A stretch of DNA of 58,562 nucleotides from Terriglobia bacterium (GCA_020073485.1 JAIQFB010000031.1:1-58562); one strand, 5' to 3'. Numbered from the stretch's first letter, positions 42,072 through 51,055 are shown. Program-made: numbers and translations. The notes: a model not told the origin generated them from the sequence alone.

Positions 42072-44440
42072 AAAATCAATCTCCAAAGACGAACGAAAAT
42101 TCGCTGACTCCTGACGCGCAGCAAGCCCTGCAAAGCGCAGGATTTTCCCGCCGCTCATTTTTGCAGGGAACCGGCGCCTTGATCGTCACCTTCAGCATGG
42201 GCGACATGCTCGCCCCGCAAACTGCGCGCGCCCAATTCGGCGGCGCCGATGCCGCCTCCGACGCTCCGCCCGCGAGTCAAGTCGACTCCTGGATCGCCAT
42301 CGCCCCGGACGGCAGCGTCACCGCCTACACCGGAAAAGAAGAACTCGGCCAGGGCATGTCCACCGCGCAAACACAACTGGTCGCCGAGGAACTCTGCGTG
42401 CCGCTGCAGCGCGTCAATCTCATCATGGCCGATACATCCATGACCCCCGACCAGGGCGTCACCTCCGGCAGCCAGTCGAGCCCCGCGAATTTCAATCGCA
42501 ACAATCTCGCGGGCGCCGCTGCTACCGCTCGCCAGGCGCTGCTGCAGATGGCTTCCACGAAACTGAATCTTTCCGCCGATCAGCTCACCGCCGTCGATGG
42601 CGAGATCCGCTCAAAGACAGATCCCAAGAAAAAAATCGGCTACGGCGAACTCGTGGCCGGCAATAAGTTCAACCTCAAGGTGGACACCAACGCCCCGAGA
42701 AAGCCCGCCAGCGAATGGACTGTCCTCGGCAAACCGATCCCACGCCCGGATATGCCCGCAATGGCCACCGGCCGGTTCGAGTACGTTCACAACGTAAGCG
42801 TCCCCGGCATGTTGCATGGCAGAGTCGTGCGCCCGAATGCAGTCGGCGCAACCTTGGTGAACGTGGACGAAAGCTCCGTCGCCGGAATACCCGGCCTCGT
42901 AAAGATTGTCGTGCGCAAGAATTTTGTCGGCGTCGTAGCCGAAAAACCCTGGCAAGCCGTGCAAATCGCCAGCCAATTGAAAATCAATTGGGCCCCAGGC
43001 CCCGCTCTGCCCAACCACGATACCTTTTACGATTACCTTCGGAATCAGAAGCCGACCCGCGACACCCTCTCGGTGAACTCCAAGGACGTGGACCAGAAAC
43101 TCGCCGATTCTCCGACCGTGGTCAAGGCCACCTACTACCACCCATACCAGATGCACGGGTCGGTCGGGAGTTCCTGCGCCGTCGCCGACGTGCAGGGCGA
43201 CAAAGCCACGATCTGGTCGCCCACGCAAGGCGTCTGGCACCAGCGCGGCTCCCTGTCCCTGCTGCTTGGATTAAAGCCCGCGAACATTCGCGTGATCTAC
43301 CGCCGCGGCTCGGGCTGCTACGGGATCAACGGCGCCGATGCTGTCACCTTCGACGCCGCCCTGATGTCGCAAGCCGTCGGCAAACCGGTGCGCGTGCAGC
43401 TTTCGCGCAAGGACGAAATGGCCTGGGAAAATTACGGCTTCGCCTTCGTGATGGACGAACGTGCCGGCCTCGACGCCCAGGGAAATATCACCGCGTGGGA
43501 TCACGAAGCGTGGTCTCCCGTCCTGGGCAACCGCCCCGGCTACAACAAACCGGGAAACGTTATCACCGGAATGCTCGCTGGATTCGAGCCGGACGAATTC
43601 CGCCCCAGAGCTAACGCCCCCGAGCCAAACGCCTACAACAACAACGGCAACAGCGTGGCCTCGTACATGGCCGGCCAAGTGAACGGCATCGCCAAGGGCA
43701 CGGGCACGATCAAATCCGAACGCTCCCTCATTCACAATACGAAATCCTATTTTTGGACCGGCCCGTTGCGTTCCCCGCAGCGCCTGCAAAACACATTCGC
43801 TCACGAATCGTTCATGGACGAACTCGCCGCCAAGGCCCAGGCCGACCCGGTCGCATTCCGTTTGCGCCACTTGAGCAATTCCCGTTTGAGCGATGCGGTG
43901 AAAGCCGTGGCGAAAGCGGCAAGTTGGGATGCCAGGCCATCGCCAAGCCCGCGCGCCAAGAAAACCGGCGTGGTCACCGGTCGCGGAATTTCCTGCGTCG
44001 CCTACGAAGGCGACAATGGGTACGCCGCCCTGTTCGCCGAAGTCGAAGTCGACACCGCAACCGGAAAAGTCACCGTGAAGCACATCGTCGTCTCCACCGA
44101 CGCCGGCCCGATTTCCAATCCCGATGGCCTGCGCAATCAATGCGAAGGCGGCGCCCTGCAAGGCATGAGCCGCGCCCTCGGCGAAGAAGTTACCTGGGAC
44201 GACCAGAATGTCACCTCGGTCGACTGGCGAACCTATCACAGCCTGCCGCTCGGCTTTGACGTCCCCAAAGTCGACGTCGTCCTGCTCAATCGCCCTGATG
44301 AGGAGGCCACCGGCGCCGGCGAAACCGCCATCACCACCGTCGCCGCAGCCATCGGCAACGCCATCTTCGACGCCACCGGCGTGCGCATCCGCCAGATTCC
44401 GTTCACGCCCGAACGCGTCAAGGCCGCGCTGCATACTTAG
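42068..44440 (+). CDS. iorB: Molybdopterin-binding large subunit, isoquinoline 1-oxidoreductase beta-like
   Basis: A 790-residue Mo-cytosine-dinucleotide hydroxylase subunit of the XDH family. The Tat signal FSRRSFLQGTGALIVTF lies at about residues 26-42. Conserved cofactor segments include GKEELGQGMSTAQTQLVAEEL, MADTSMTPDQGVTSGSQSS, GSVGSSCAVADVQGDKAT, WSPTQGVWHQRGS, YRRGSGCYGINGAD and the C-terminal catalytic glutamate region ATGAGETAITTVAAAIGNAI. Substrates in this group are aldehydes or N-heterocycles and the enzyme is periplasmic. The ATG at 42068 overlaps the small-subunit stop. A cytochrome-containing gene follows, which could accept the electrons. Confidence 0.92.
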   Translation: MKNQSPKTNENSLTPDAQQALQSAGFSRRSFLQGTGALIVTFSMGDMLAPQTARAQFGGADAASDAPPASQVDSWIAIAPDGSVTAYTGKEELGQGMSTAQTQLVAEELCVPLQRVNLIMADTSMTPDQGVTSGSQSSPANFNRNNLAGAAATARQALLQMASTKLNLSADQLTAVDGEIRSKTDPKKKIGYGELVAGNKFNLKVDTNAPRKPASEWTVLGKPIPRPDMPAMATGRFEYVHNVSVPGMLHGRVVRPNAVGATLVNVDESSVAGIPGLVKIVVRKNFVGVVAEKPWQAVQIASQLKINWAPGPALPNHDTFYDYLRNQKPTRDTLSVNSKDVDQKLADSPTVVKATYYHPYQMHGSVGSSCAVADVQGDKATIWSPTQGVWHQRGSLSLLLGLKPANIRVIYRRGSGCYGINGADAVTFDAALMSQAVGKPVRVQLSRKDEMAWENYGFAFVMDERAGLDAQGNITAWDHEAWSPVLGNRPGYNKPGNVITGMLAGFEPDEFRPRANAPEPNAYNNNGNSVASYMAGQVNGIAKGTGTIKSERSLIHNTKSYFWTGPLRSPQRLQNTFAHESFMDELAAKAQADPVAFRLRHLSNSRLSDAVKAVAKAASWDARPSPSPRAKKTGVVTGRGISCVAYEGDNGYAALFAEVEVDTATGKVTVKHIVVSTDAGPISNPDGLRNQCEGGALQGMSRALGEEVTWDDQNVTSVDWRTYHSLPLGFDVPKVDVVLLNRPDEEATGAGETAITTVAAAIGNAIFDATGVRIRQIPFTPERVKAALHT

Positions 44441-44481
44441 CTAAAGCTGTTCCGTGGAAGAGAAACGATGGGTCCGCACCA

Positions 44482-44559
44482 GTGGCACAGGCTTCAGCCT
44501 GTGTGGTTTAATTTTTGCGCGAGCAAGCTCTAAACCGCGCAGGCTGAAGCCTGCGCCAC
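44482..44559. repeat. 29-bp inverted repeat between iorB and the propeller gene
   Basis: Arms 44482-44510 and 44531-44559 are complementary at about 26 of 29 positions around a 20-bp loop. Their core is CAGGCTTCAGCCTG / CAGGCTGAAGCCTG, itself palindromic. It could form a long hairpin in the transcript between the two genes, or be another member of the GGCTTCAGCC repeat group. Confidence 0.8.
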
Positions 44560-44578
44560 AATGTGAAGAGGAGAGTCC

Positions 44579-46183
44579 ATGCGCCTACAGAAAAAATTCT
44601 TGATCCTCGCCGTCCTCCTATTCTCACTCGCGCCATTTTCCAAGGCCGCCACGATTTCTGGCACCGTGAAAGGCCCCGACGGCAAACCCTTCATGGGCGC
44701 CTTCGTCGAAGCGCAAAATCTCGATTCCAGAATCACCGTCAACGTTCTATCCAGCAGAGATGGCGCCTACCGTGTAGAAAATCTCCCCGAAGGCCAATAC
44801 CAACTGAAAGTCCGCGCCATCGGATACCGCTTCGAGCCCCGCGCCGGCATCGAACTCTCCGCCGACCAGAACGCTTCCTTCGATATCGCCCTGGAGAAGG
44901 GAACGGTGCACTGGACCGACATTTCCATCTACCAGGGCGCGCAGATTCTTCCCGAAGGCCGCGGCAAGGACCTGCTGACCACGCGCTGCTTCAGCTGCCA
45001 CGGATTCCAGAGCCGCATGGCCGCCCAAATTCGCGACGAAGTCGGCTGGCGCGACCGCGTCAATTACATGCGCACCACCTTCGGCTATCTGATCGGGCCA
45101 TTCTCCGAGGAAGATCGCGACACCGTCACCGCGTATCTCACGAAATATTTCGGCCCCGATTCTCCGCTGCCTCGTTCCCCCGCGGAAATGCCGAAATACG
45201 AAACAGTCAAACCGGCGCCCTACACGGACGACGCCATGAAAATCGTTTACGTGAGCTACGAACTGCCCGGCAACAACCGTTTCCCCGGCTCAGCGCGCCC
45301 GCTCCACGATGGCAACGTCTGGATTTGGCAATACCGCGGCCACTGGTTCTCCAAACTCGATCCCAAGACCGGGCAAATTACCGAATACACGATTCCCAAC
45401 GTGGACCAGGCCTCCAACCACGCCGTCGTCATCGCCCCTGACAACACGATCTGGTTTTCCGAGCAGGCCACCGACACGCTCGGCAAGATGGACCCGGTCA
45501 CGCACAAGATCACGCGCTACCAGGAGAAAAGCCGCGGAACCCGGCACACGCTGGTCGTTGACTCCAAGGGAATGGTCTGGGCCACCGGCTCTCCCCTCAC
45601 GCGCTTTGACCCCGAAACCGAAACCTACACCGATTTCCCTGAAGTCCCCAGCGCCTACGGCATCGCGCTCGACAAGGACGAAAACGTCTGGTTCTCGGAA
45701 TTCACGAAAGACGGCAAGATCGGCAAAGTCGACGCCAAAACCGGCAAGATCACCAAGTACGCCCAGCCCACGCCCGACTCCTGGCCGCGCCGCCTGAAAA
45801 TCGACGCCCAGGGCAACATCTGGTTCTGCGAATACGAAGCCGGAAAAATCGGCCGCTTCGATCCCAAAACCGAAACCTTCAAGGAATACGCGCTCCCCGG
45901 CGGACGCCCCAGCCCCTACGCCCTGGAGATCGATAAGAACACAGGCCACCTCTGGATTTCGTCGCTGGAGATGGACACCGTCACGGAAATGGATCCGGCG
46001 ACGGGCAAACTCATCACCTATCCGTTCCTCTTCTCCGAAAACGGCATGCGCGATTTCTTCCAGGACGCCGAAGGCCGCATGTGGTGGGGCTCGCAATCGA
46101 ACAACCGTGTCGGCTATTTTTATCTGAAAGGGAAGGGAACTACCCAGCGCGCCGCCGCGGATGTCGTAAAAAGTGCGAAGTAG
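44579..46183 (+). CDS. Secreted cytochrome c / streptogramin-lyase-like propeller fusion
   Basis: A 534-residue exported protein. The signal peptide (residues 1-23, FLILAVLLFSLAPFSKA) is followed by a carboxypeptidase-regulatory-like beta-sandwich (about 25-106, GTVKGPDGKPFMGAFVEAQN). Next comes a single heme motif CFSCH (137-141) with WRDRVNYMRTTFG downstream. From about 230 a Vgb-like propeller has blades such as NTIWFSEQATDTLGKMDP, ENVWFSEFTKDGKIGKVD and GNIWFCEYEAGKIGRFDP. The ATG at 44579 has GAGGAGAG upstream. It follows the IorAB-like genes and could be their electron acceptor, or a separate oxidoreductase. The Vgb resemblance is to the fold only; resistance is not implied. Confidence 0.83.
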   Translation: MRLQKKFLILAVLLFSLAPFSKAATISGTVKGPDGKPFMGAFVEAQNLDSRITVNVLSSRDGAYRVENLPEGQYQLKVRAIGYRFEPRAGIELSADQNASFDIALEKGTVHWTDISIYQGAQILPEGRGKDLLTTRCFSCHGFQSRMAAQIRDEVGWRDRVNYMRTTFGYLIGPFSEEDRDTVTAYLTKYFGPDSPLPRSPAEMPKYETVKPAPYTDDAMKIVYVSYELPGNNRFPGSARPLHDGNVWIWQYRGHWFSKLDPKTGQITEYTIPNVDQASNHAVVIAPDNTIWFSEQATDTLGKMDPVTHKITRYQEKSRGTRHTLVVDSKGMVWATGSPLTRFDPETETYTDFPEVPSAYGIALDKDENVWFSEFTKDGKIGKVDAKTGKITKYAQPTPDSWPRRLKIDAQGNIWFCEYEAGKIGRFDPKTETFKEYALPGGRPSPYALEIDKNTGHLWISSLEMDTVTEMDPATGKLITYPFLFSENGMRDFFQDAEGRMWWGSQSNNRVGYFYLKGKGTTQRAAADVVKSAK

Positions 46184-46227
46184 TTCGATTCTTGCGCATA
46201 ATTGTTTGATTCGAGAGTGCTAAAAAA

Positions 46228-46270
46228 AAAGAAAACGCCCCGCTGTGAATCGCAGCGGGGCGTTTTCTTT
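46228..46270. terminator. Bidirectional Rho-independent terminator
   Basis: A perfect 18-bp stem (46228-46245 with 46253-46270) encloses a 7-nt loop. The stem core is AACGCCCCGCTG / CAGCGGGGCGTT, with an A-run on the left and a T-run on the right. It therefore gives a U-tract in both directions, ending both the plus-strand gene at 46183 and the minus-strand gene at 46319. Confidence 0.95.
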
Positions 46271-46318
46271 CAAAAGTAAGGCGCAGAAATCTGCCCGGTC
46301 AATCAGATACAATAAATC

Positions 46319-47599
46319 CTACTTCGTCGCTATCCCGTCTTTCCCCGGGTTCTTCACCGTCACCAGCGCCACCACATTCTCTCCGCTCTCGGTTAGCGCC
46401 AGTTTCCCGTCCGGAAAGTGCGTCATATTCCGCACCACGCCTCCCCCTGCGGGAATCGCCCAGGTCTGAAACTTCTCGGTCTTGGGATCGAAGCGCACAA
46501 GCGTGTTCGGCTTCACGGCCGATTCGCTGTACCACACGATGCCGTTCACAATCGTGATTCCGTAAGGCCGCGAATTGGGGCCGCCCGGAGACGGCCATTC
46601 CTTGACGAACTTTCCGGTCTTCGCGTCGAACTCACCAAGATAGCCGCGTCCGTAGTCGGCGTAATATAAAACGTCGTCGGTCGTAATCGCCACGCGCCTC
46701 GGCCGCGCATCTGGATTCGGCAATTCGTATTCGTGAATGGCCATCGTCTCGGGATCAATGCTGGCGATCTTGTTCGCGCCGAACTCCACAAAATACGGAA
46801 TTCCCTTGGTGGTGATGACCATGCCGTAGGGATTCGCTTTCGGCGTGGGCACGGATTCGGTTTTCGCTTCGCCCGTTTTCGGGTCGAGCCGCCCCACCAT
46901 ATCCGCCCCTTGCACCGTGAACCATAGAATCCCGTTCTGATCGAACAGCGGCGTGTGCGGATCGCGCGCCTCGGGATCCAGCGGATATTCCGTGAACTTG
47001 CCGGTCGAAGGCTCGAACTTCCCGATGTACGCCTTGAAATTCGCCGTGAACCAGATATTTCCTTGCTTATCCATCACCAGCCCGTGCGGCCCGGACATCG
47101 GCGTGTCCGGATGGTATTGCTTGATGTCGCCCGTCTTCGGATCGATGTGTCCCAGCACATTGGCCATGTGCCCGGTGAACCAGATCGTGCCATCGGGCCC
47201 GGCCAGCGGATCGTGCGGGCGCGTCCCGGGTATAGGCAACTTCCATTCCTGGAAAGAAACCTGCACGTCGCCGGGGATCAGCACTGCGGGCGGAGCCGGT
47301 TTTTCAGGAAAATTTGTGCTCAGGTAATCCAACAACGCGTCCACTTTGTCCGCAGGCACGGCCGCTCCAACATTCAGCATCATGGACATCGTCGTTTTCC
47401 ACTCCTCCCGCGAATGCCCGGCAGTGGTGATATTCCCGAGGCTGTGGCAGGCCGAGCAGGCCGACTGCACGAGCGGCTTCACTTCGCCGTCAGGCAGCAT
47501 GATCGGCGCGCGTCCGCCCGCCTGGCCCTGCCCATGCGCCGGCGCCGCAAACGCCGCGCATGTCATGGCGGCAATCGTGAAAAGTGTTTTCGCGCGCAT
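46319..47599 (-). CDS. Secreted cytochrome c / streptogramin-lyase-like propeller protein
   Basis: A 426-residue exported protein; the ATG at 47599 is preceded by a strong TAGGAGGTG site. The signal peptide covers about residues 1-23. A heme motif CSACH (48-52) sits in a short cytochrome c domain, and the Met residues in TTMSMM (about 69-74) could give the sixth ligand. There is no carboxypeptidase-regulatory domain. The propeller (about 115-420) repeats blades such as GTIWFTGHMANVLGHIDP, GNIWFTANFKAYIGKFEP and ILWFTVQGADMVGRLDP. It is convergent with the similar gene at 44579 and divergent from the PEBP gene. Confidence 0.84.
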   Translation of the reverse strand: MRAKTLFTIAAMTCAAFAAPAHGQGQAGGRAPIMLPDGEVKPLVQSACSACHSLGNITTAGHSREEWKTTMSMMLNVGAAVPADKVDALLDYLSTNFPEKPAPPAVLIPGDVQVSFQEWKLPIPGTRPHDPLAGPDGTIWFTGHMANVLGHIDPKTGDIKQYHPDTPMSGPHGLVMDKQGNIWFTANFKAYIGKFEPSTGKFTEYPLDPEARDPHTPLFDQNGILWFTVQGADMVGRLDPKTGEAKTESVPTPKANPYGMVITTKGIPYFVEFGANKIASIDPETMAIHEYELPNPDARPRRVAITTDDVLYYADYGRGYLGEFDAKTGKFVKEWPSPGGPNSRPYGITIVNGIVWYSESAVKPNTLVRFDPKTEKFQTWAIPAGGGVVRNMTHFPDGKLALTESGENVVALVTVKNPGKDGIATK

Positions 47600-47807
47600 A
47601 ACACCTCCTAAGGAATCGCTCCAATGTGCTTTAGAGTAGAAAATCCCGTCGCGGGTTTCAAACTTTTCCGCGATCTGCCGCCCGCCCCGCCACCGCAAGA
47701 TATCTCACTTGCAACTCTCGGTAAACTGTAATACTAACTCTACGAGCCGGAATACGCGAAATTCGAAAATCGAAGTATCCAGGCATCGAAAAGGGAGGAA
47801 ATTCAGA

Positions 47808-48395
47808 ATGAGAATCAGCGTCACGCAATCTTTCAAAGCCTTGGCCCTGTTGGCGGCCGCGGGCATACTACCCGCCGCTGCGCAACAGGCCGCTCCGCCC
47901 GCAGCCCCTCCGGGACCTCAATTCTTGCTCAGCAGCCCCGGCTACGCCGACGGCGCCGATATCCCGGTCAAGTACTCCTGTTCCGCGACCCCCGCGGCGG
48001 TTTCCCCGGCCCTGCAATGGTCCAACATTCCCAAGGGCGCTGCCAGCCTCACCCTCATTTTCCATGACCCCGACGCGCATCCGGCAAAGGGCATGTCGGA
48101 CGTGACCCACTGGATCGTGTGGAACATTCCTGCTACCGCTACGCAGCTCCCCGAAAACGTTCCGGCCGGCCCGAAAATGGACGACGGCGCGATCCAGGGC
48201 AAGAATGTTCGCGGGGTGAACGGTTACCAGGGCCCGTGCCCTCCTCCGGGAAAGCCGCACCACTACACCTTCGAGCTTTACGTCCTCGATAACACTTTGG
48301 ATCTTGGGGCCGACGCCTCGCGCGCCGACGTCATGAAAGCGATGGACGGGCACATTATCGGCAAAGCCGTCTACGTCGGATTCTTTCACAGGTAA
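47808..48395 (+). CDS. YbhB/YbcL family (PEBP-like) exported protein
   Basis: A 195-residue phosphatidylethanolamine-binding-protein-like product with a signal peptide (ALALLAAAGILPAAAQQ). Family segments are ILLSSPGYADGADIPVKYSC-like FLLSSPGYADGADIP, SPALQWSNIPKGAASLTLIF, the ligand loop HDPDAHPAKGMSDVTHWIVW, GVNGYQGPCPPPGKPHHY and FELYVLDNTLDLG. The ATG at 47808 is preceded by AAGGGAGGAA. The cellular role of bacterial PEBPs is poorly known. It stands alone and is divergent from the propeller gene. Confidence 0.92.
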   Translation: MRISVTQSFKALALLAAAGILPAAAQQAAPPAAPPGPQFLLSSPGYADGADIPVKYSCSATPAAVSPALQWSNIPKGAASLTLIFHDPDAHPAKGMSDVTHWIVWNIPATATQLPENVPAGPKMDDGAIQGKNVRGVNGYQGPCPPPGKPHHYTFELYVLDNTLDLGADASRADVMKAMDGHIIGKAVYVGFFHR

Positions 48396-48444
48396 TTGTG
48401 AAGCTCGGACTGCATGGAAATCCGGGTAAACTAAACCGAGTGTA

Positions 48445-48502
48445 GAAGACAGAGGCGGATGGGCTAGTTTCCCTTGGAATAAGGAACTCCGCCTCTGTCG
48501 TC
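48445..48502. repeat. Inverted repeat between convergent genes
   Basis: Arms GAAGACAGAGGCGGA (48445-48459) and TCCGCCTCTGTCGTC (48488-48502) pair at 14 of 15 positions around a 28-bp loop. It may act as a bidirectional transcription stop between the PEBP gene and the lectin-like gene, although no U-tract follows. Confidence 0.7.
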
Positions 48503-48591
48503 TAACGCGCACGTTATATCAGAAAAGTTTCAATCCGTGCAAGGGAACTAATAAGTAAGCCAGTTTTGCCCGGCACGGTCGCCTGCCCCGC

Positions 48592-49263
48592 TCAGTTAAT
48601 CGCGAAACAGTAGAACAGCCCCGCTCCCCCCGTGCTCACCAGGTTCTCCTGGCTGCAGCCTCGGCTCGGGTGCGCCGAATTCCAGGACGTGTTCCCGCCG
48701 CCGTTGCGGTCGGAATGTCCCAGCTGCACAGTGCCGGCGGTTTCGCTGGTATAGTTGTTGCAGGTGTGGTCGGCGGAATCGGTGTACGCCCGGCCGTCGG
48801 TGGTCGATCCGGTCAGCATGTCGTGCCGGTTCGGATTATCCCCGCGCCCGTTATTCACGTCGCCCTTCTCGGTCAGCGCCGATAGCTTCACCAGATTGTT
48901 TCCCAGGCGCGCCAGTTCCGCCGTGTCGCCATGCAGGTCGGCAAGCCCGTTGGCGATCTTTTCACCCTTGGCGTTGTACCAGGGCCCCGCTCCAATGCGA
49001 TCCCGGGCATTTACGGCGTTCGGGCCTTGCGTGCTCATGTACGCATGCCAGGTTTTCGTGCTGCCCACGGCGGCGGCCAGCGTCTGGCAGATGCGGTCCG
49101 CTCCCGCCAGCCCTCCCAGATTGGCGCCATGTCCCGAGCCCTGGCTGGAGACGAAGAAGCTCATCGGCTGCGGCGGAGCCTGCGCTGGCTGCTGCGCCAG
49201 TGCCAGGATTGATCCAAAAACGGAAAGCGCGAGTACTGCCAATAGCGGCTGGATCTTTTTCAC
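48592..49263 (-). CDS. Secreted lectin/endostatin-like protein
   Basis: A 223-residue exported protein; the GTG start at 49263 follows GGGAGAG, and the signal peptide is LLAVLALSVFGSILALAQQ. The mature domain begins FFVSSQGSGHGANLGGLAGA, continues DRICQTLAAAVGSTKTWHAY and NARDRIGAGPWYNAKGEKIA, and ends GGAGLFYCFAIN, with cysteines placed as in collagen XVIII/endostatin- and DUF1554-like lectin folds. The start FV(T/S)S...LGGLAGADxxC is characteristic of that group, but the exact family is uncertain. Likely a surface or periplasmic binding protein. Confidence 0.7.
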   Translation of the reverse strand: MKKIQPLLAVLALSVFGSILALAQQPAQAPPQPMSFFVSSQGSGHGANLGGLAGADRICQTLAAAVGSTKTWHAYMSTQGPNAVNARDRIGAGPWYNAKGEKIANGLADLHGDTAELARLGNNLVKLSALTEKGDVNNGRGDNPNRHDMLTGSTTDGRAYTDSADHTCNNYTSETAGTVQLGHSDRNGGGNTSWNSAHPSRGCSQENLVSTGGAGLFYCFAIN

Positions 49264-49515
49264 GTGTCTCTCCCTTGCCTATTGAGGATGTACGCCTTGA
49301 CCTAGCTTGCAGCGGGAAATGGGTCCGTGATCTCGCCTCGCGCCACTCGACCGCAGCCCTGCCAATCGCCGGAAAGCATTCCCAGGCCGGAACGTTGCGC
49401 CACCCGTGGTCCGCAGGATCTGGCCTTCGCTATTTGGCGACACCCTATCACAAGCATTTCCCGGCCACAAGGCGGCCCGGTTCTGTACTGATCGGAGATT
49501 TACCGCCGGAAAATC

Positions 49516-49917
49516 TCAGTCGTCGCTGGATTTTGGGTGCGCGGACTTCAGGGAATCCACATTAATGATGGGATCGGTGAATACAATCGTTTCCTTCGTG
49601 CCGGACAGCCGCAGCTCCACCAGCGACCTCGAGCCATCGGAATTCACGCGCAACAGCACGGCATTGTCCGCGAACCTTTTTCCCTGCTTCACCCAGGTTC
49701 CCTTGGCGCCGGCGATGAATTTCCCATCCTTGGAAATGGTCACCAGCGCCGTCGAGTCATGAGTTTCCAGGGACACCAGATAAATCCCCGCGGGCACCTG
49801 CACCCCGTTCACCAGGATGGGCAGCGAAAAATACAGCATGTGCCCTTTACGCGGGTGCGCGGAGACATTCGTTGCCAGCAGCAAGAGCACAAGCAAGGCG
49901 GTCCATTTTATTTTCAT
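49516..49917 (-). CDS. Small secreted beta-rich protein of unknown function
   Basis: A 133-residue exported protein with a clear signal peptide (KWTALLVLLLLATNVSAH). The mature sequence alternates in beta pattern: LYFSLPILVNGVQVPAGIYL, then LVTISKDGKFIAGAKGTW and SLVELRLSGTKETIVF. Sequences of this kind, with VPAGxYxV followed by a beta sandwich, are common single-gene secreted proteins in Acidobacteriota, but no function is known to me. The ATG at 49917 was chosen for the signal peptide. Confidence 0.72.
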   Translation of the reverse strand: MKIKWTALLVLLLLATNVSAHPRKGHMLYFSLPILVNGVQVPAGIYLVSLETHDSTALVTISKDGKFIAGAKGTWVKQGKRFADNAVLLRVNSDGSRSLVELRLSGTKETIVFTDPIINVDSLKSAHPKSSDD

Positions 49918-50486
49918 GGCTGTTGTATTCCTCCATCGGCCCTGGACACAGCGCATTTCTGGCTTCGACGCCACCATACTTAGAATGGTTGGCGAATGAA
50001 TAAAAGACTCAAATTGGCATGCATCCAATTTGGCCCAAAATCGCATTCGGCCCCGCACCCCGGCCGGCCCGTTGCCACCACGCCACTGGCGCAAGTTGAA
50101 ACAGGAGTCCCGTCACGAGTGCGCGTCTTAACTTCAAAATCTTTGTAGGGCACGGTTTCAGCCGTGCCGTAGAGCGCGCAAAATCTGTGCGACTTTAGCC
50201 GCTGGCGCACCGGAGTTCGAGTTCTCAAGCACACGCGTCATGGGGCTGGGACGCGCGACGCCTTCCACAAGATAAAAATTGGCCATCTCATTTCCCCTTC
50301 CGTGTTGTCTTGCAACGCTGCGCATCCGGCGCTTCCGATTCCATCTTTACTGGTAAAACGCTTTTGGCCCTCCCGAGGTTAACCGCGCCGCACAAAAAAA
50401 TATTCCATCCGCTCATCCAATCTCGCGCCCGCCTCGTATTACCAGGTGCAAGGCCAAACTAAAAAAACGAAAAGAGGGAACAAAAG
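49918..50486. other. Intergenic region with a palindromic repeat
   Basis: This is 569 bp between two divergent genes. It contains the repeat at 50130-50228, and near 50465-50486 the GAGGGAACAAAAG ribosome-binding region of the fasciclin gene. No protein-like frame was found. Confidence 0.55.
50130..50228. repeat. Palindromic intergenic repeat, GGCACGGTTTCAGCCGTGCC type
   Basis: It contains a perfect-looking hairpin (GGCACGG / CCGTGCC around TTTCAG), then GCGACTTTAGCCGCTGGCGC, then GAGTTCTCAA. It is the same block order as the copy at 21801-21902 and is the best uninterrupted template for the broken copy at 52104-52335. Confidence 0.8.
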
Positions 50487-51032
50487 ATGAAAAAGATGGC
50501 GCAGTTGTTTGTCTTGACGTTGGTCGCGGCGTCGGCGATTGTCGCGGCAACCAATCCCATGGTGGGCGGCCATGAGATGTTTCCCACGAAAAATATCATT
50601 CAGAACGCGATCAATTCCGAGGATCACACCACGCTGGTGGCCGCGGTAAAGGCCGCGGGGTTGGTGGACACACTGCAGGACCCCGGCCCATTCACTGTAT
50701 TCGCTCCCACCAACGAAGCCTTCGCCAAGCTGCCCTCCGGCACGGTCGACACTCTGCTCATGACCGGCAACAAGGCCACCCTGACCAAGATCCTCACCTA
50801 CCATGTGGTCGCGGGCAGGCTCGGCAGCAAGGAAATCGCCGGCGCCATCAAGGCCGGCCACGGCAAAGCCGAATTCAGCACCGTCAGCGGCGGCAAACTA
50901 TGGGCGAGCATGCAGGGCAAGGACCTCATCCTCACCGACGAAAAGGGCGGCATGTCCAAGGTCACCATCTCCAACGTCTACCAGTCCAAGGGCGTCATCC
51001 ACGTCATCGACACCGTTCTGATGCCGAACTAA
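50487..51032 (+). CDS. Exported fasciclin-domain protein
   Basis: A 181-residue protein with a signal peptide (MAQLFVLTLVAASAIVAA) and one FAS1 domain from about residue 45 to the end. Both conserved boxes are present: H1-like FTVFAPTNEAFAKLPSGTVD and H2-like VTISNVYQSKGVIHVIDTVL, with the linking TYHVVAGRLGS. FAS1 domains mediate adhesion or surface interactions. The ATG at 50487 has GAGGG 8 nt upstream. It is a monocistronic unit followed by a long hairpin. Confidence 0.93.
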   Translation: MKKMAQLFVLTLVAASAIVAATNPMVGGHEMFPTKNIIQNAINSEDHTTLVAAVKAAGLVDTLQDPGPFTVFAPTNEAFAKLPSGTVDTLLMTGNKATLTKILTYHVVAGRLGSKEIAGAIKAGHGKAEFSTVSGGKLWASMQGKDLILTDEKGGMSKVTISNVYQSKGVIHVIDTVLMPN

Positions 51033-51055
51033 GCAGTCGTATTCCCGGCCAAACA

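Noticed and set aside
44579-46183. Virginiamycin B lyase (streptogramin resistance) function for the propeller proteins
   Set aside because: The similarity is to the propeller blades only; fusion to cytochrome c and secretion argue against an antibiotic-cleaving role.
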